Below, in pieces: positions 8,325 through 16,865 of a stretch of DNA of 64,000 nucleotides. Location of the stretch: assembly GCF_027923225.1 (NCBI RefSeq), contig NZ_BSDI01000046.1, positions 40,045 to 104,044 of the forward strand, written 5' to 3'. The notes beneath the pieces are model-generated. The model was not told where the DNA came from. It did no database searches and was given only the letters and a program-made list of their open reading frames with translations. Each line of letters starts with the position of its first letter. Position 1 is the first letter of the stretch. The translations under genes and the position numbers were made by a program. This DNA comes from Phytohabitans aurantiacus (GTDB lineage: Bacteria; Actinomycetota; Actinomycetes; Mycobacteriales; Micromonosporaceae).

Positions 8325-9821
8325 ATGTCACGGCGTCGATGGGCAAGTCTGCTGACGGTCGGTGTGCTCGCCCTGGTCGGCGTCGGTGCCAGCCCGCCCG
8401 CACCCGCGGCGGCCGCGATACCGCTCGACCAGCTCGCTGTCACCACGACGCAGGTGGCGTTCGGGCTCCAGCGCCCCACGTCCCTGATCGGAGTGCCCGA
8501 CGGCCGCCTGCTCATCACCGAGAAGCCCGGCCGGATCCGCGCCTTCCACCCCGACACCGGCCTGGATGCCGCCGCGCTGCTCGACATCAGCGACCGGGTC
8601 GACGTCTCCGGCAACGAGCGCGGGCTGCTCGGCATCGCCGCCGCGCCCGACTTCGGCACGACCGGCATCGTGTACCTGGCGTACACCGCACTGCCCGAGG
8701 GCACGCTCACGCTGTCCCGGTTCCAGCTCGGCTCCCCCGCCAGCGAGCAGGTCATCCTGACTCAGGCGCACGCCGAGTTCTCCAACCACAACGGCGGAAA
8801 CGTCGCGTTCGGGCCGGACGGTTACCTGTACTGGAGCCTCGGCGACGGCGGCGCGGCCGACGACGTACTGGCCAGCGGCCAGAACCTGGGCACCCTGCTC
8901 GGCAAGATCGTGCGGCTCGACGTCAGCCGCACCTGCGGCACCGCCGCCTACTGCGTACCCGCTGACAACCCGTTCGTCGGCCAGGCCGGCGCCCGTCCGG
9001 AGATCTGGACGTACGGCCTGCGTAACCCCTGGAAGTTCTCCTTCGACCCGGCCGGCGGATCGCTGTGGATCGCCGACGTCGGCCAGGGCACCTGGGAAGA
9101 GGTCAATCACCTCGCCACCGGCACGGCCGGCGCCAACCTCGGCTGGTCCTGCCGCGAGGGCCTGGTGGTCTTCAACCCCGACCGCTGCGTCGCCGGTGCC
9201 ACCTACACCGACCCGGTCTTCACGTACCCCACATCGCTCCAGGGATGCGCCGTGATCGGCGGCCACGTGTACCGAGGCAGCCGCTACGCGGATCTCGCCG
9301 ATGGCACGTACGTGGTCACCGACTACTGCTCCGCGACGATCTGGGGCATTCGCCAGACCGCCGGTGGTGCACACGAGTCAGCGGTGCTGGCACAGCCCGA
9401 CATCGTGCAGCCGACCAGCCTGGGCGTCGCTGCCGACGGCGAGCTGTACCTCATCAACGACCTGCCCGGCCAATTGCACCGGATCTCGTTCGAGCGCAAG
9501 GTGCCGCCGGTCGCGTGCAAGGTGACCTACCAGACGCAGGTGTGGGGCACCGGTTTCCTCGCCAACGTCACGCTCACCAACACCGGCAGTACGCCGGTCG
9601 ACGGCTGGACGGTGGGCTGGACGTTCCCGGGACCGCAGAAGGTCGGCAGCACCTGGAACTCGCAGGTGACCCAGACGGGCACGACCGTGGCGGCGCGCAA
9701 CGCGAGCTGGAACGGGTCCGTCGCGCCCGGTGCGTCGGTCACGTTCGGCTTCCTCGGCACCCCGGGAGGCCCCCAACCCGCCCCGACGGCCTTCACGCTG
9801 AACGGCTCCCCCTGCGCTTAA
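8325..9821 (+). CDS. Secreted PQQ-type sugar dehydrogenase (GSDH family) with C-terminal CBM2
   Basis: This 498-residue exported protein oxidises aldoses or a related sugar with a quinone cofactor. The start ATG 8325 is chosen over ATG 8313 because GGGAGCG lies six bases upstream. A signal peptide (MSRRRWASLLTVGVLALVG) is followed by a six-bladed propeller of the glucose/sorbosone dehydrogenase family: GRLLITEKPGRIR, GNERGLLGIAAAPDF, NHNGGNVAFGPDGYLYWSLG and IWTYGLRNPWKFSFD. Residues about 395-498 form a CBM2 (CKVTYQTQVWGTGFLANVTL, WTVGWTFPG). A CBM2-linked dehydrogenase suggests oxidative attack near cellulose, perhaps supplying electrons to an LPMO, though no LPMO is present here. Confidence 0.88.
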   Translation: MSRRRWASLLTVGVLALVGVGASPPAPAAAAIPLDQLAVTTTQVAFGLQRPTSLIGVPDGRLLITEKPGRIRAFHPDTGLDAAALLDISDRVDVSGNERGLLGIAAAPDFGTTGIVYLAYTALPEGTLTLSRFQLGSPASEQVILTQAHAEFSNHNGGNVAFGPDGYLYWSLGDGGAADDVLASGQNLGTLLGKIVRLDVSRTCGTAAYCVPADNPFVGQAGARPEIWTYGLRNPWKFSFDPAGGSLWIADVGQGTWEEVNHLATGTAGANLGWSCREGLVVFNPDRCVAGATYTDPVFTYPTSLQGCAVIGGHVYRGSRYADLADGTYVVTDYCSATIWGIRQTAGGAHESAVLAQPDIVQPTSLGVAADGELYLINDLPGQLHRISFERKVPPVACKVTYQTQVWGTGFLANVTLTNTGSTPVDGWTVGWTFPGPQKVGSTWNSQVTQTGTTVAARNASWNGSVAPGASVTFGFLGTPGGPQPAPTAFTLNGSPCA

Positions 9822-9824
9822 AAA

Positions 9825-9882
9825 CCGTGATCAGGGCGTCCCTCAAGTCGTTCTAACGACTTGAGGGACGCCCTGATCACGG
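9825..9882. terminator. Perfect 28-bp hairpin, bidirectional terminator
   Basis: Arms 9825-9852 and 9855-9882 are exact reverse complements with a two-base CT gap, flanked by AAAA on the left and by GGAAAAGGGG on the right. It separates the convergent sugar dehydrogenase and aldo/keto reductase genes. The core ACGACTTGAGGGACGCCC is shared, with one change, with the hairpin region at 42265-42290. Confidence 0.9.
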
Positions 9883-9890
9883 AAAAGGGG

Positions 9891-10886
9891 TTAGGCGCCG
9901 GCCGCCTCCAGGCGGGCGAGCTGGTCGTCGGTGAGTTTCACGTCCAGCGCCGGCATCGCCGCCGCGTACTGCTCCAGCGTGCGCGGCCCGATCAGCGGCA
10001 CCATCGCCGGTGACGCCTGGTGCAGCAGCCACGCCAGGACGAGCTGGTTCGGCGTGACACCGACCTCGGCGGCCACCTCGGTAAGCACCCGGATCCGCGC
10101 CTCGGCGTCCGGACCCTCGTAGGGCTCCATGATGCCGTGCCCGCGCCGCTTCTCGGCCGAGTCGTAGACGCCCTTGAGCAGCGGCGAGTACGCCACGAGC
10201 GTCAGGTCGTCGTGCGCCCGCAGGTAGTCCATCTGCTCGTCGTCCACAATGGAGACGTGGCTCAACCCGGCGCGGCGCCGCAGATAGCTGTGCTGCTGCT
10301 GCAGAGCCACCGGCGCGGGCCAGCCGTTCTGGGCACACAGCTGGCGGATGCGCTCCAGCCGCCAGGTGCGCACATTGGACCACCCGATGTACCGGGCCTT
10401 TCCGGCCGCCACGATCTCCGCCAGCGCCGACAGGGTCTCCTCCAGCGGCGTGGACCGGTCGTCGACGTGCACGTAGTACAGGTCGACGTGGTCGGTGCCG
10501 AGCCGCCGCAGGCTGTCGTCGATGGCCCGGCGCAGCGTGTCACCGCCCGCGCCTTCGAAGCGAGTGGCGATCTCCGACCACGGCCTGTCCCGGAGGGCGT
10601 CCGGCTCGGAGATCCACGCGCTCCCCTTGGTGGCCAGGAACACCTCGTCACGGCGTCCGGTGCGCGCGAACCACCGGCCGAGCAGCTCTTCGCTCTCGCC
10701 GCCCCGGCCGCCCGGCGGCCACCACGCGTAACAGTTGGCGGTGTCGAGGAACGAGCCGCCGGCGTCGAGGTACCGGTCGAGCATCTCGAAGGAGGATTCC
10801 TCGTCGGTCGACGTTCCCATCAGCATGCACCCGAGGGCGAGCTGGCTGACCTGCTCGCCGGTGCGTCCCAGCGCTACTGTCCTCAT
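9891..10886 (-). CDS. Aldo/keto reductase
   Basis: This 331-residue NADPH-type aldo/keto reductase is a cytoplasmic TIM-barrel enzyme. The catalytic tetrad is visible: D48 and Y53 (FLDTANCY), K87 (LATKG) and H140 (LYYVHVDD). The C-terminal cofactor region includes VPLIGPRTLEQY. It lies 49 bases after the FadR-type regulator and is probably the last gene of the fucose operon, although a TTGACT box in the gap (10920-10925, minus strand) could give it its own promoter. Its substrate, a sugar aldehyde or lactaldehyde-like product of the pathway, is a guess. Confidence 0.85.
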   Translation of the reverse strand: MRTVALGRTGEQVSQLALGCMLMGTSTDEESSFEMLDRYLDAGGSFLDTANCYAWWPPGGRGGESEELLGRWFARTGRRDEVFLATKGSAWISEPDALRDRPWSEIATRFEGAGGDTLRRAIDDSLRRLGTDHVDLYYVHVDDRSTPLEETLSALAEIVAAGKARYIGWSNVRTWRLERIRQLCAQNGWPAPVALQQQHSYLRRRAGLSHVSIVDDEQMDYLRAHDDLTLVAYSPLLKGVYDSAEKRRGHGIMEPYEGPDAEARIRVLTEVAAEVGVTPNQLVLAWLLHQASPAMVPLIGPRTLEQYAAAMPALDVKLTDDQLARLEAAGA

Positions 10887-10935
10887 GCCTCGAAACGCTA
10901 TGAATTAGAGCGCACTCGAAGTCAAGAGCATTGCA

Positions 10936-11607
10936 CTAAAGCGCTCGACGCAACCAATCCTCGACGCCCGCGACGTGCACCGTCGCCCATGACCGAGCAA
11001 GCTCCGGCTCGCGCGCCGCGATCGCCTCGATGATCGCACCGTGCTGCTCGCGGGTCTTGTCGACGGCACCTTCCTGGGTGAGCCCGCGCCAGATCCGGGC
11101 CCGCGTGGTCGGGCCGGACAGGCTGTCGATGAGGGAGCACAGCACACCGTTGCCGGCACCGGCGGCGATCCGCCGGTGGAACTCCAGGTCGTTGGCGACC
11201 AGCTCGTCGATCGTCGGGGCGTCGCCGAGGGCGGCATGGATCGCGCGGAGGGAGGCGATGTCCGCGTCGGTCATCCGCCGCGCCGCGAGGGCGCTCGCCG
11301 CCGGTTCCAGGATCCGGCGTACCTCGAAGAACTCGAGCACGGTGTCGTCGCGGTGGAAGTCGACGACGAAGCTCAACGCGTCGAGCAGCAGCCCCGGCGC
11401 GAGGCTCGTGACGTACGTGCCGTCGCCCTGCCGCACGTCGAGCACCCGGATCAGCGACAGCGCCTTGACGGCCTCTCGCAGCGAGTTGCGGGACAGGCCG
11501 AGCCGCTCCGCGAGGTCGGCCTCGCGCGGCAGGCGGTCGCCGGGCCGCAGGTCGCCGGCCACGATCATGCCCTTGATCTTCTCGATCGCCTCGTCGGTGA
11601 CCGCCAT
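10936..11607 (-). CDS. FadR-subfamily GntR transcription regulator
   Basis: The 223-residue regulator has an N-terminal winged helix (GDRLPREADLAERLGLSRNSLREAV, residues about 23-47) and an all-helical FCD ligand domain with metal-binding-type positions (ANDLEFHRRIA, EQHGAIIEAI). Such proteins often sense organic acids and repress their own operon. It lies inside the sugar-oxidation operon, 16 bases after the lactonase gene, so it most likely controls that operon. A candidate site is the ACATCGGATGT palindrome before the first gene at 15384. Confidence 0.88.
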   Translation of the reverse strand: MAVTDEAIEKIKGMIVAGDLRPGDRLPREADLAERLGLSRNSLREAVKALSLIRVLDVRQGDGTYVTSLAPGLLLDALSFVVDFHRDDTVLEFFEVRRILEPAASALAARRMTDADIASLRAIHAALGDAPTIDELVANDLEFHRRIAAGAGNGVLCSLIDSLSGPTTRARIWRGLTQEGAVDKTREQHGAIIEAIAAREPELARSWATVHVAGVEDWLRRAL

Positions 11608-11623
11608 CGCTCGCTCACGCCTC

Positions 11624-12466
11624 CTACGGCAGCCGGTACGTGCGGGTGGCCGTGCCGCCGAACACCGCCATCTGCTCGCGCGGCGACAGCGCCGGCAGCG
11701 CCTCGACGAGCGCGTTCTTCACCCGCGCGTACGAGGCCGCCAGCAGGCACACCGGCCAGTCTGAGCCGTACATCAGCCGCTGCGGGCCGAAGAGCTCGAC
11801 CGCGGTCGCCACGTACGGGCGCAGGTCGGCGACCGTCCACTGTCGCCAGTCGGCCTCGGTGACGAGACCAGACAGCTTGGCGGTCGCGTTCGGTGCGGTG
11901 GCGAGCTCCGCCAGCGCCCCGGCCCACGCCGCGTGCTCACCGGCGCGGATCCGCGGTTTCGCCAGGTGGTCGAGCACGAAGCGCAGCTCCGGCACGTCGC
12001 GGGCGGCCCGCGCCGCCGCGGGCAGCTGGTCGTCCCGGATCACCAGGTCGAACGCCAGGCCGGTGCCGGCGATGGTGTGCAGCCCGCGACGCACGTCAGG
12101 CCGGTCCAGATAGTCGGGATCGGCCTCGCCCTGGATCTGCGGCCGGACGCCGACCAGCAGGTCGCCGCCGGGCAGAGCGCGATAGCCGGCGAGCGTGTCG
12201 GCCAGCGCCGGGTCGGTCGGATCGACCCACGCGACCACGCCGGCGATCTGCGGCGTCTCCTTCGCGTACGCCAGCAGCAGCCCCGCCTCGGCGGTGTCGC
12301 ACCGTCCACCCTCGACCAGTACCGTGCGCTCCACACCGGACTCGGTAAGCACGGTCTGGAGGTCCGCCGGTGTGAAGGAGCGCCGGATGGGCGCCAGCTC
12401 GGGCGCGTCCAGCCACGTGTACCCCTGCCCGGTGCGCCAGAGGTGATGGTGCGCGTCGACGATCAT
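11624..12466 (-). CDS. Amidohydrolase-2 family sugar lactonase (L-fuconolactonase type)
   Basis: The product (280 residues) opens an aldonolactone to the free acid; by context, L-fuconolactone to L-fuconate. It begins MIVDAHHHLWRTGQGYTWL, the metal-binding HxH start of amidohydrolase-2 proteins, has VLDHLAKPRI near 165 and ends with YGSDWPVCLL, whose Asp is a conserved metal ligand. ATG 12466 overlaps the previous gene's TGA (ATGA), which excludes the longer open frame to 12535. The fuconate assignment comes from the neighbouring dehydrogenase, SDR and FAH genes; a rhamnono-lactonase is possible. Confidence 0.82.
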   Translation of the reverse strand: MIVDAHHHLWRTGQGYTWLDAPELAPIRRSFTPADLQTVLTESGVERTVLVEGGRCDTAEAGLLLAYAKETPQIAGVVAWVDPTDPALADTLAGYRALPGGDLLVGVRPQIQGEADPDYLDRPDVRRGLHTIAGTGLAFDLVIRDDQLPAAARAARDVPELRFVLDHLAKPRIRAGEHAAWAGALAELATAPNATAKLSGLVTEADWRQWTVADLRPYVATAVELFGPQRLMYGSDWPVCLLAASYARVKNALVEALPALSPREQMAVFGGTATRTYRLP

Positions 12467-13446
12467 CGGATACCCGAAGGCTGCGGGACCGGTGCGTCGG
12501 CGCGCAACAGGCCGGCGGCGACCAGCTCCGCCCACAGGTCGGCCGGCGGCGGTGGCGCCGCGATCAGCGCGGCGTTGCGCTTGACCTGGTCGGGGCTCTC
12601 CGCGCCGACCACGACGGTGGCCACCGCGGGATGCGCGGCGGCGAACGCCATCGCGGCGGCCGGCAGCGACGTTCCGTGCCGGGCACAGACCTCGGCGATG
12701 GCCCGCGCCTTATCCACCACAGTGGACGGCGCGTCGCCGTACTCGTAGTGCAGCCCGTCGTGCGGCCGGTCCACGGCCAACAGTCCACTGTTGAACACAC
12801 CCACGTTGACGACTCCGATCCCCTTGCGCCGGCACTCGGGCAGCAGCGCGTCGAGCGCCGGTTGCTCCAGCAGCGTGTACCGGCCAGCCACCATCACGGC
12901 GTCCACATCGGTCTCCATGGCGAACCGCCGCAGCACGTCCACCTGCTTCGAGCCCACCCCGATCGCCCGCACGACGCCCTGCCGGCGCAGGTCATGCAGC
13001 ACCGGGTAGGCGCGGCGCAGCGCCGTCTCCTGATGATCCTCCGGATCGTGGATGAGCGCCAGGTCGATCCGGTCCAGGCCCAGCCGGTGCAGGCTGTCCG
13101 ACAGCGACCGCCGCACCCCGTCCGCGCTGAAGTCCCAGACTCTCTGATGGGTGGCCGGCACGTCGAACCCTTCGGGGTCACGCGCCCCGCCACTGTCCGG
13201 AGTGGGCACCAGCAGCCGTCCCACCTTGGTACTGACCGTGAACTCGTGGCGAGGGCGCGCCCGCAGCGCGGCGCCAAGCCTGCGCTCGGACACGCCCAGG
13301 CCGTAGTGCGGCGCCGTGTCGAAGTACCGCACCCCGGCGTCCCACGCCGCCGCCACGGTGGCCGCCGCGACGTCGTCCTCGATGGCGGTGTAGAGGTTGC
13401 CCAGCTGCGCGCAGCCCAGGCCCCACCGTCCGAAGGGGAGCTTCAT
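12463..13446 (-). CDS. L-fucose / aldose 1-dehydrogenase (aldo/keto reductase)
   Basis: A 327-residue aldo/keto reductase of the D-threo-aldose 1-dehydrogenase group, oxidising a pyranose at C1 to the lactone with NAD(P)+. The tetrad is D43, Y48 (YFDTAPHYG), K74 (STKVG) and H133 (LIHDPEDH). The start MKLPFGRWGLGCAQLG overlaps the mutarotase stop (ATGA at 13446-13443). Position between a mutarotase and a lactonase fits the first oxidation of L-fucose or a related sugar such as L-rhamnose. Confidence 0.82.
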   Translation of the reverse strand: MKLPFGRWGLGCAQLGNLYTAIEDDVAAATVAAAWDAGVRYFDTAPHYGLGVSERRLGAALRARPRHEFTVSTKVGRLLVPTPDSGGARDPEGFDVPATHQRVWDFSADGVRRSLSDSLHRLGLDRIDLALIHDPEDHQETALRRAYPVLHDLRRQGVVRAIGVGSKQVDVLRRFAMETDVDAVMVAGRYTLLEQPALDALLPECRRKGIGVVNVGVFNSGLLAVDRPHDGLHYEYGDAPSTVVDKARAIAEVCARHGTSLPAAAMAFAAAHPAVATVVVGAESPDQVKRNAALIAAPPPPADLWAELVAAGLLRADAPVPQPSGIR

Positions 13447-13754
13447 GGCAGCTCCCAGACCAGCGGCACGCCGGAATCGTCGCCGGAGTAGTCGTCTTCG
13501 ACCTCCAGCAGCTCCGCCATCCGGGCCTGCCACGGCACGTTGGCCGGATGGTCGCGCAACGCGGCCCGCATGGCCTTGTAGTCGTCGACCTCCACCACGT
13601 GAAAGAGGTCACGGCCGGAGCGCCAGATCCGCCAGGTGTGCACGCCGGCGGCGCGCAGCGCGGCGTCCAGCTCCTCCGGGATGGTGGCGTGTACCCGGTC
13701 GTAGTCGCCTTCCTTGCCCGGCTTGAGTCTGGTGTGCAGCGCGATCCGCTCCAT
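13443..13754 (-). CDS. Sugar mutarotase, RhaM (DUF718) family
   Basis: The 103-residue product begins MERIALHTRLKPGKEGDYDR and has WRIWRSGRDLFHVVEVDD and HPANVPWQARMAELL, typical of the L-rhamnose mutarotase family, which interconverts alpha and beta anomers. Length matches the family. It is cotranslated with the dehydrogenase, which would consume one anomer. The RhaM family also serves fucose operons, so it does not settle which 6-deoxyhexose is used. Confidence 0.85.
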   Translation of the reverse strand: MERIALHTRLKPGKEGDYDRVHATIPEELDAALRAAGVHTWRIWRSGRDLFHVVEVDDYKAMRAALRDHPANVPWQARMAELLEVEDDYSGDDSGVPLVWELP

Positions 13755-13773
13755 TGCGGTCCTCCCGGGAGGG

Positions 13774-14535
13774 TCAGGGCTGGCGCATCCGCAGGCCCTG
13801 CATGCCGCCGTCGACGGCGAGCACGGTGCCCGTGGTAGCGCCGGCCAGCGGGCTGGCGAGGTACGCGATAGCGGCCGCCACCTCGTCGGGGCTCACCAGC
13901 CGTCCGGTGGGCTGGCGAGCCTCCAGCGCGGCCAGTTCGGCGGCTGGGTCGGGTGCGGCGGCAAGCAGCCGGCGTACCCAGGGAGTGTCCACTGTGCCCG
14001 GATTGACGCAGCATACCCGGACGCCTTCGCGGACATGGTCGGCGGCCATCGCCAGCGTCAGCGACTGCACCGCGCCCTTGGTGGCGCTGTACAGGGCACG
14101 CTGCGGCAGTCCGGCGGTGGCCGCGATCGAGCAGGTGTTGACGATGGCGGCGTGCTCCGAGGCGCGCAGGTGCGGCAGGGCGGCGCGGCTCACCCGTACG
14201 AGGCCGACGACGTTGACGTCGAAGACTCGGTGCCACTCGTCGTCCGGATTGGACTCCACTGTGCCCAGAGCGCCGATGCCGGCGTTGTTGACGAGCACGT
14301 CGAGGCCACCGAGCATCTCGACGGCGGCCGCGACCGCGGCGCGTACCGAGGAATCGTCTGCCACGTCGGCGGTGAAGCCGGCCAGCGGTGCCGGCAGCCC
14401 GTCTGGTTTGAGGTCGAGGCACGCCACCCGGGCACCGCGCTTCGCGAGAAGCACGGCGGTGGCCAAGCCGATGCCCGACGCCCCGCCGGTGACGATCGCC
14501 TTGAGCCCCGCGAAGTCCGCGCCAGATGCGGTCAT
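13774..14535 (-). CDS. Short-chain dehydrogenase (2-keto-3-deoxy-L-fuconate dehydrogenase type)
   Basis: The 253-residue classical SDR has the cofactor motif TGGASGIG (16-23), NNAG, the active-site Y-x3-K in YSATKG, and the PGTVDTPW loop. By context it would oxidise 2-keto-3-deoxy-L-fuconate at C4 to the diketo acid. ATG 14535 overlaps the FAH stop (ATGA). Nineteen bases separate it from the mutarotase gene. SDR specificity cannot be read from sequence alone. Confidence 0.8.
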   Translation of the reverse strand: MTASGADFAGLKAIVTGGASGIGLATAVLLAKRGARVACLDLKPDGLPAPLAGFTADVADDSSVRAAVAAAVEMLGGLDVLVNNAGIGALGTVESNPDDEWHRVFDVNVVGLVRVSRAALPHLRASEHAAIVNTCSIAATAGLPQRALYSATKGAVQSLTLAMAADHVREGVRVCCVNPGTVDTPWVRRLLAAAPDPAAELAALEARQPTGRLVSPDEVAAAIAYLASPLAGATTGTVLAVDGGMQGLRMRQP

Positions 14536-15383
14536 GCTGCCCCGATCTCCTGGCGTTGGCGGCCCAGGCCGTCGACCTCGAGTTCGACGACGTCGCCGGC
14601 GCGCAGGTACGGTTTGGGCTCGGGCTGGCCGAGCGCCACGCCCGCCGGTGTGCCCGTGTTGATGAGGTCGCCGGGGTAGAGCACCATGAACTGGCTCAGG
14701 TACCGGACGATCTCGGCCACTCCGAAGATCATGTCCTTGGCGCTGCCGTTCTGCCGTGCCTCGCCGTTGACCCACAGCCGGAGCCCGAGGGCTTGCGGAT
14801 CGGGCACCTCGTCCGCGGTGACCAACCACGGGCCCAGCGGGTTGAAGGTCTCGCAGGACTTACCCTTGTCCCACTGCCCGCCGCGTTCGAGCTGAAACTC
14901 CCGCTCGGAGACGTCGTGCGACACCGCGTATCCGCCGACGCAGGCCAGCGCGTCCGCGTGGGACTCCAGATACCGGGCGGTGTGGCCGATGACGACGGCG
15001 AGCTCCACCTCCCAGTCCGTCTTCGTGCTGCCGCGCGGCACCAGCACCTGATCGTATGGTCCGATGACTGTGTCGGCGGCCTTCATGAACACGACCGGCT
15101 CGGCCGGCACCGGCAAATCACTCTCGGCGGCGTGGTCGCGATAGTTCAGCCCGATGCACACGATCTTGCCCGGACGCAGCGGAGGGCCGATGCGCAGCCC
15201 CTCGGGGTCGAGCACCGGCAGATCGCCACCGGCCAGCGCGGCGGCGACGCGGTGGGGTCCGGACCCGGAGAGAAAGGTGCCATCGATGTCCAGCACGACG
15301 CCGGACAGATCACGCAGGCGACCCTCGTCGTCCAGTGCGGCGGGGCGCTCGGCGCCAGGTTGTCCGACCCTCAACAACTTCAT
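14532..15383 (-). CDS. Fumarylacetoacetate hydrolase family protein (diketo-deoxysugar acid hydrolase)
   Basis: At 283 residues this is an FAH-fold metal-dependent C-C hydrolase: KIVCIGLNYRDHAAES, VFMKAADTVIGPYD, TDWEVELAVVIGH, and INTGTPAGVALG. In oxidative fucose and rhamnose pathways this enzyme cleaves 2,4-diketo-3-deoxy acid to pyruvate and lactate, fitting its place as first gene here. The start MKLLRVGQPG at 15383 is the normal family start; an upstream GTG at 15404 is less likely. It overlaps the SDR gene by four bases. Confidence 0.85.
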   Translation of the reverse strand: MKLLRVGQPGAERPAALDDEGRLRDLSGVVLDIDGTFLSGSGPHRVAAALAGGDLPVLDPEGLRIGPPLRPGKIVCIGLNYRDHAAESDLPVPAEPVVFMKAADTVIGPYDQVLVPRGSTKTDWEVELAVVIGHTARYLESHADALACVGGYAVSHDVSEREFQLERGGQWDKGKSCETFNPLGPWLVTADEVPDPQALGLRLWVNGEARQNGSAKDMIFGVAEIVRYLSQFMVLYPGDLINTGTPAGVALGQPEPKPYLRAGDVVELEVDGLGRQRQEIGAA

Positions 15384-15394
15384 ACATCGGATGT
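15384..15394. promoter_or_regulatory. Candidate operator for the sugar-oxidation operon
   Basis: ACATCGGATGT is a palindrome about a central G, touching the FAH start codon. On the minus strand a TTGTCA box followed 17 bases later by TAGACA makes a plausible promoter overlapping it. The FadR-type regulator in the operon is the obvious candidate to bind. Confidence 0.35.
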
Positions 15395-15442
15395 CTACCA
15401 GCACTGACCGTTACTGACAACACCCGTGTGAGATGATCCGGC

Positions 15443-16678
15443 GTGTCCGACGCACGGTCTCGCCCAGCGCTCCCCGGCCGCCCGTGGTACCGGCCGATGG
15501 TCGCCCGCCACGCCAACGAGCCGCACCGGGTCGCCACCCCGCTCGAGCTCTTCTTCGACCTGTGTTTCGTGGTCGCGGTCGCTCAGGCGGCCGCCGCGCT
15601 GCACCACGACATCGCCGAGGACCATATCGCGCACTCGGTGCCCGCCTATCTCGCGGTGTTCTTCGCGATCTGGTGGGCCTGGATGAACTTCACCTGGTTC
15701 GCCTCGGCGTACGACACCGACGACGTCATCTACCGCGTCACCACGCTCGTGCAGATCACCGGCGCACTGGTACTGGCGGCCGGAGTGCCCCGAGCATTCG
15801 CCGACAATGACCTGACCGTGATCACGTACGGATACGTGATCATGCGCATGGCAATGGCGGTGCAATGGCTGCGTGCCGGTCAGGCCGATCCGGAGCGCCG
15901 CACGTGCGCCCGCCGGTACGCGCTCGGCATCAGCCTGCTCCTGCTGGGCTGGCTGGGCCGCCTGTGGCTCCCCGACGAGCTCGCCGTGGTCGCCCAGGTG
16001 CTGCTGGTGGTGCTGGAGCTGGCGGTGCCGATCTGGGCCGAGCGCGCCGGCCGCACCACCTGGCATCCGCATCACATCGCCGAGCGGTACGGCCTCTTCG
16101 CGATCATCGTGCTCGGCGAGTCGGTGCTCGCGGCGAGCATCGCGGTGCAATCCGCCGTCGACACGCACGGCGGTGACATCGGATTGCTCTCGGTCGCCGC
16201 CGCCGGCGCTGTCATCGTGTTCGCGATGTGGTGGCTGTACTTCGACCGCCCGGCCCGCGACCTGCTCGACTCGCTGCGGATCGCGATCGTCTGGGGGTAC
16301 GGGCACTTCCTGGTCTTCGCGTCGGCGGCGGCAGTCGGCGCGGGAATCGCGGTGGCCGTCGACGTCGAGACCCATACCGCGCACGTGGGCGAGGTCGCCG
16401 CCGGGTACGCGCTGGCCGTCCCGGTCGCGGTGTACCTGGTCAGCGTGTGGGCGCTGCACATCTGGCCCCAGCAGCCAGGGCCGGCGACGATCGCCTACCC
16501 GACGGCGGCCGCACTCGTGCTGCTCACGCCGCTCACCCCGGTGTCAGTTCACCTGACGGCGGGGCTGCTGGTGGCGCTGGTGGTCGCCACGGTGGTGACC
16601 ACTCGCGTCCGGTCGGTCCCAGAGCCGGGCGGCGGCGGCAGCGTCGACGGTCGTCCAGCCGTGCTGGCGCAGGAGTAG
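15443..16678 (+). CDS. LtrA-like multi-pass membrane protein
   Basis: The product is 411 residues starting at GTG 15443. It has about ten hydrophobic segments and the hallmark opening of the low-temperature-requirement A family: VATPLELFFDLCFVVAVAQ, then WWAWMNFTWFASAYDTDD and ERYGLFAIIVLGESVLA. The family's biochemical role is unknown. It is divergent from the sugar operon, with a 59-base shared promoter region, and its 3' end overlaps the small minus-strand gene by 135 bases. Confidence 0.85.
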   Translation: MSDARSRPALPGRPWYRPMVARHANEPHRVATPLELFFDLCFVVAVAQAAAALHHDIAEDHIAHSVPAYLAVFFAIWWAWMNFTWFASAYDTDDVIYRVTTLVQITGALVLAAGVPRAFADNDLTVITYGYVIMRMAMAVQWLRAGQADPERRTCARRYALGISLLLLGWLGRLWLPDELAVVAQVLLVVLELAVPIWAERAGRTTWHPHHIAERYGLFAIIVLGESVLAASIAVQSAVDTHGGDIGLLSVAAAGAVIVFAMWWLYFDRPARDLLDSLRIAIVWGYGHFLVFASAAAVGAGIAVAVDVETHTAHVGEVAAGYALAVPVAVYLVSVWALHIWPQQPGPATIAYPTAAALVLLTPLTPVSVHLTAGLLVALVVATVVTTRVRSVPEPGGGGSVDGRPAVLAQE

Positions 16679-16834
16679 CGCCTCGGCGATCCGCCAGAGC
16701 ATGGCGTCGACCTCGTCCAGGTCGGCTTCGCCGAGGTCGGGGCGGCGCCGGGCGAGCCTCGCGCGCTCCTCGCCCACGATGAGGTGCGCGCGGTACGTGA
16801 GGTCGCCCTGCAGCCGCTCCCGATCACTCAGCAC
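16544..16834 (-). CDS. Small charged protein of unknown function
   Basis: This 96-residue frame starts at GTG 16834 (MLSDRERLQGDLTYRAHL). Its first 72 residues look like a genuine helical protein (GEADLDEVDAMLWRIAEALLL). The last 20 are His/Arg-rich, where the frame runs antisense into ltrA. A 6-bp inverted repeat and a TAGTAT box lie 14 bases upstream, so the transcript may be nearly leaderless. It follows the kynurenine operon on the same strand but may be separately controlled. I do not recognise the family. Confidence 0.5.
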   Translation of the reverse strand: MLSDRERLQGDLTYRAHLIVGEERARLARRRPDLGEADLDEVDAMLWRIAEALLLRQHGWTTVDAAAAARLWDRPDASGHHRGDHQRHQQPRRQVN

Positions 16835-16847
16835 ACGTACACTGTAA

Positions 16848-16864
16848 TACTACCAGGCGTAGTA
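16848..16864. promoter_or_regulatory. Inverted repeat overlapping a -10-like box
   Basis: TACTAC-CAGGC-GTAGTA forms an operator-like inverted repeat over a minus-strand TAGTAT (16847-16852), just before the small gene at 16834 and two bases from the decarboxylase stop codon. No clear -35 box is visible. Confidence 0.35.
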
Positions 16865-16865
16865 G

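Noticed and set aside
8328..9374. 348-residue minus-strand frame opposite the sugar dehydrogenase
   Set aside because: No family motifs, while the plus strand has a signal peptide and two recognised domains.
16549..16827. Alternative 92-residue frame in the small gene
   Set aside because: Overlaps the better 96-residue frame and is Arg/Ser-rich without helix-like periodicity.
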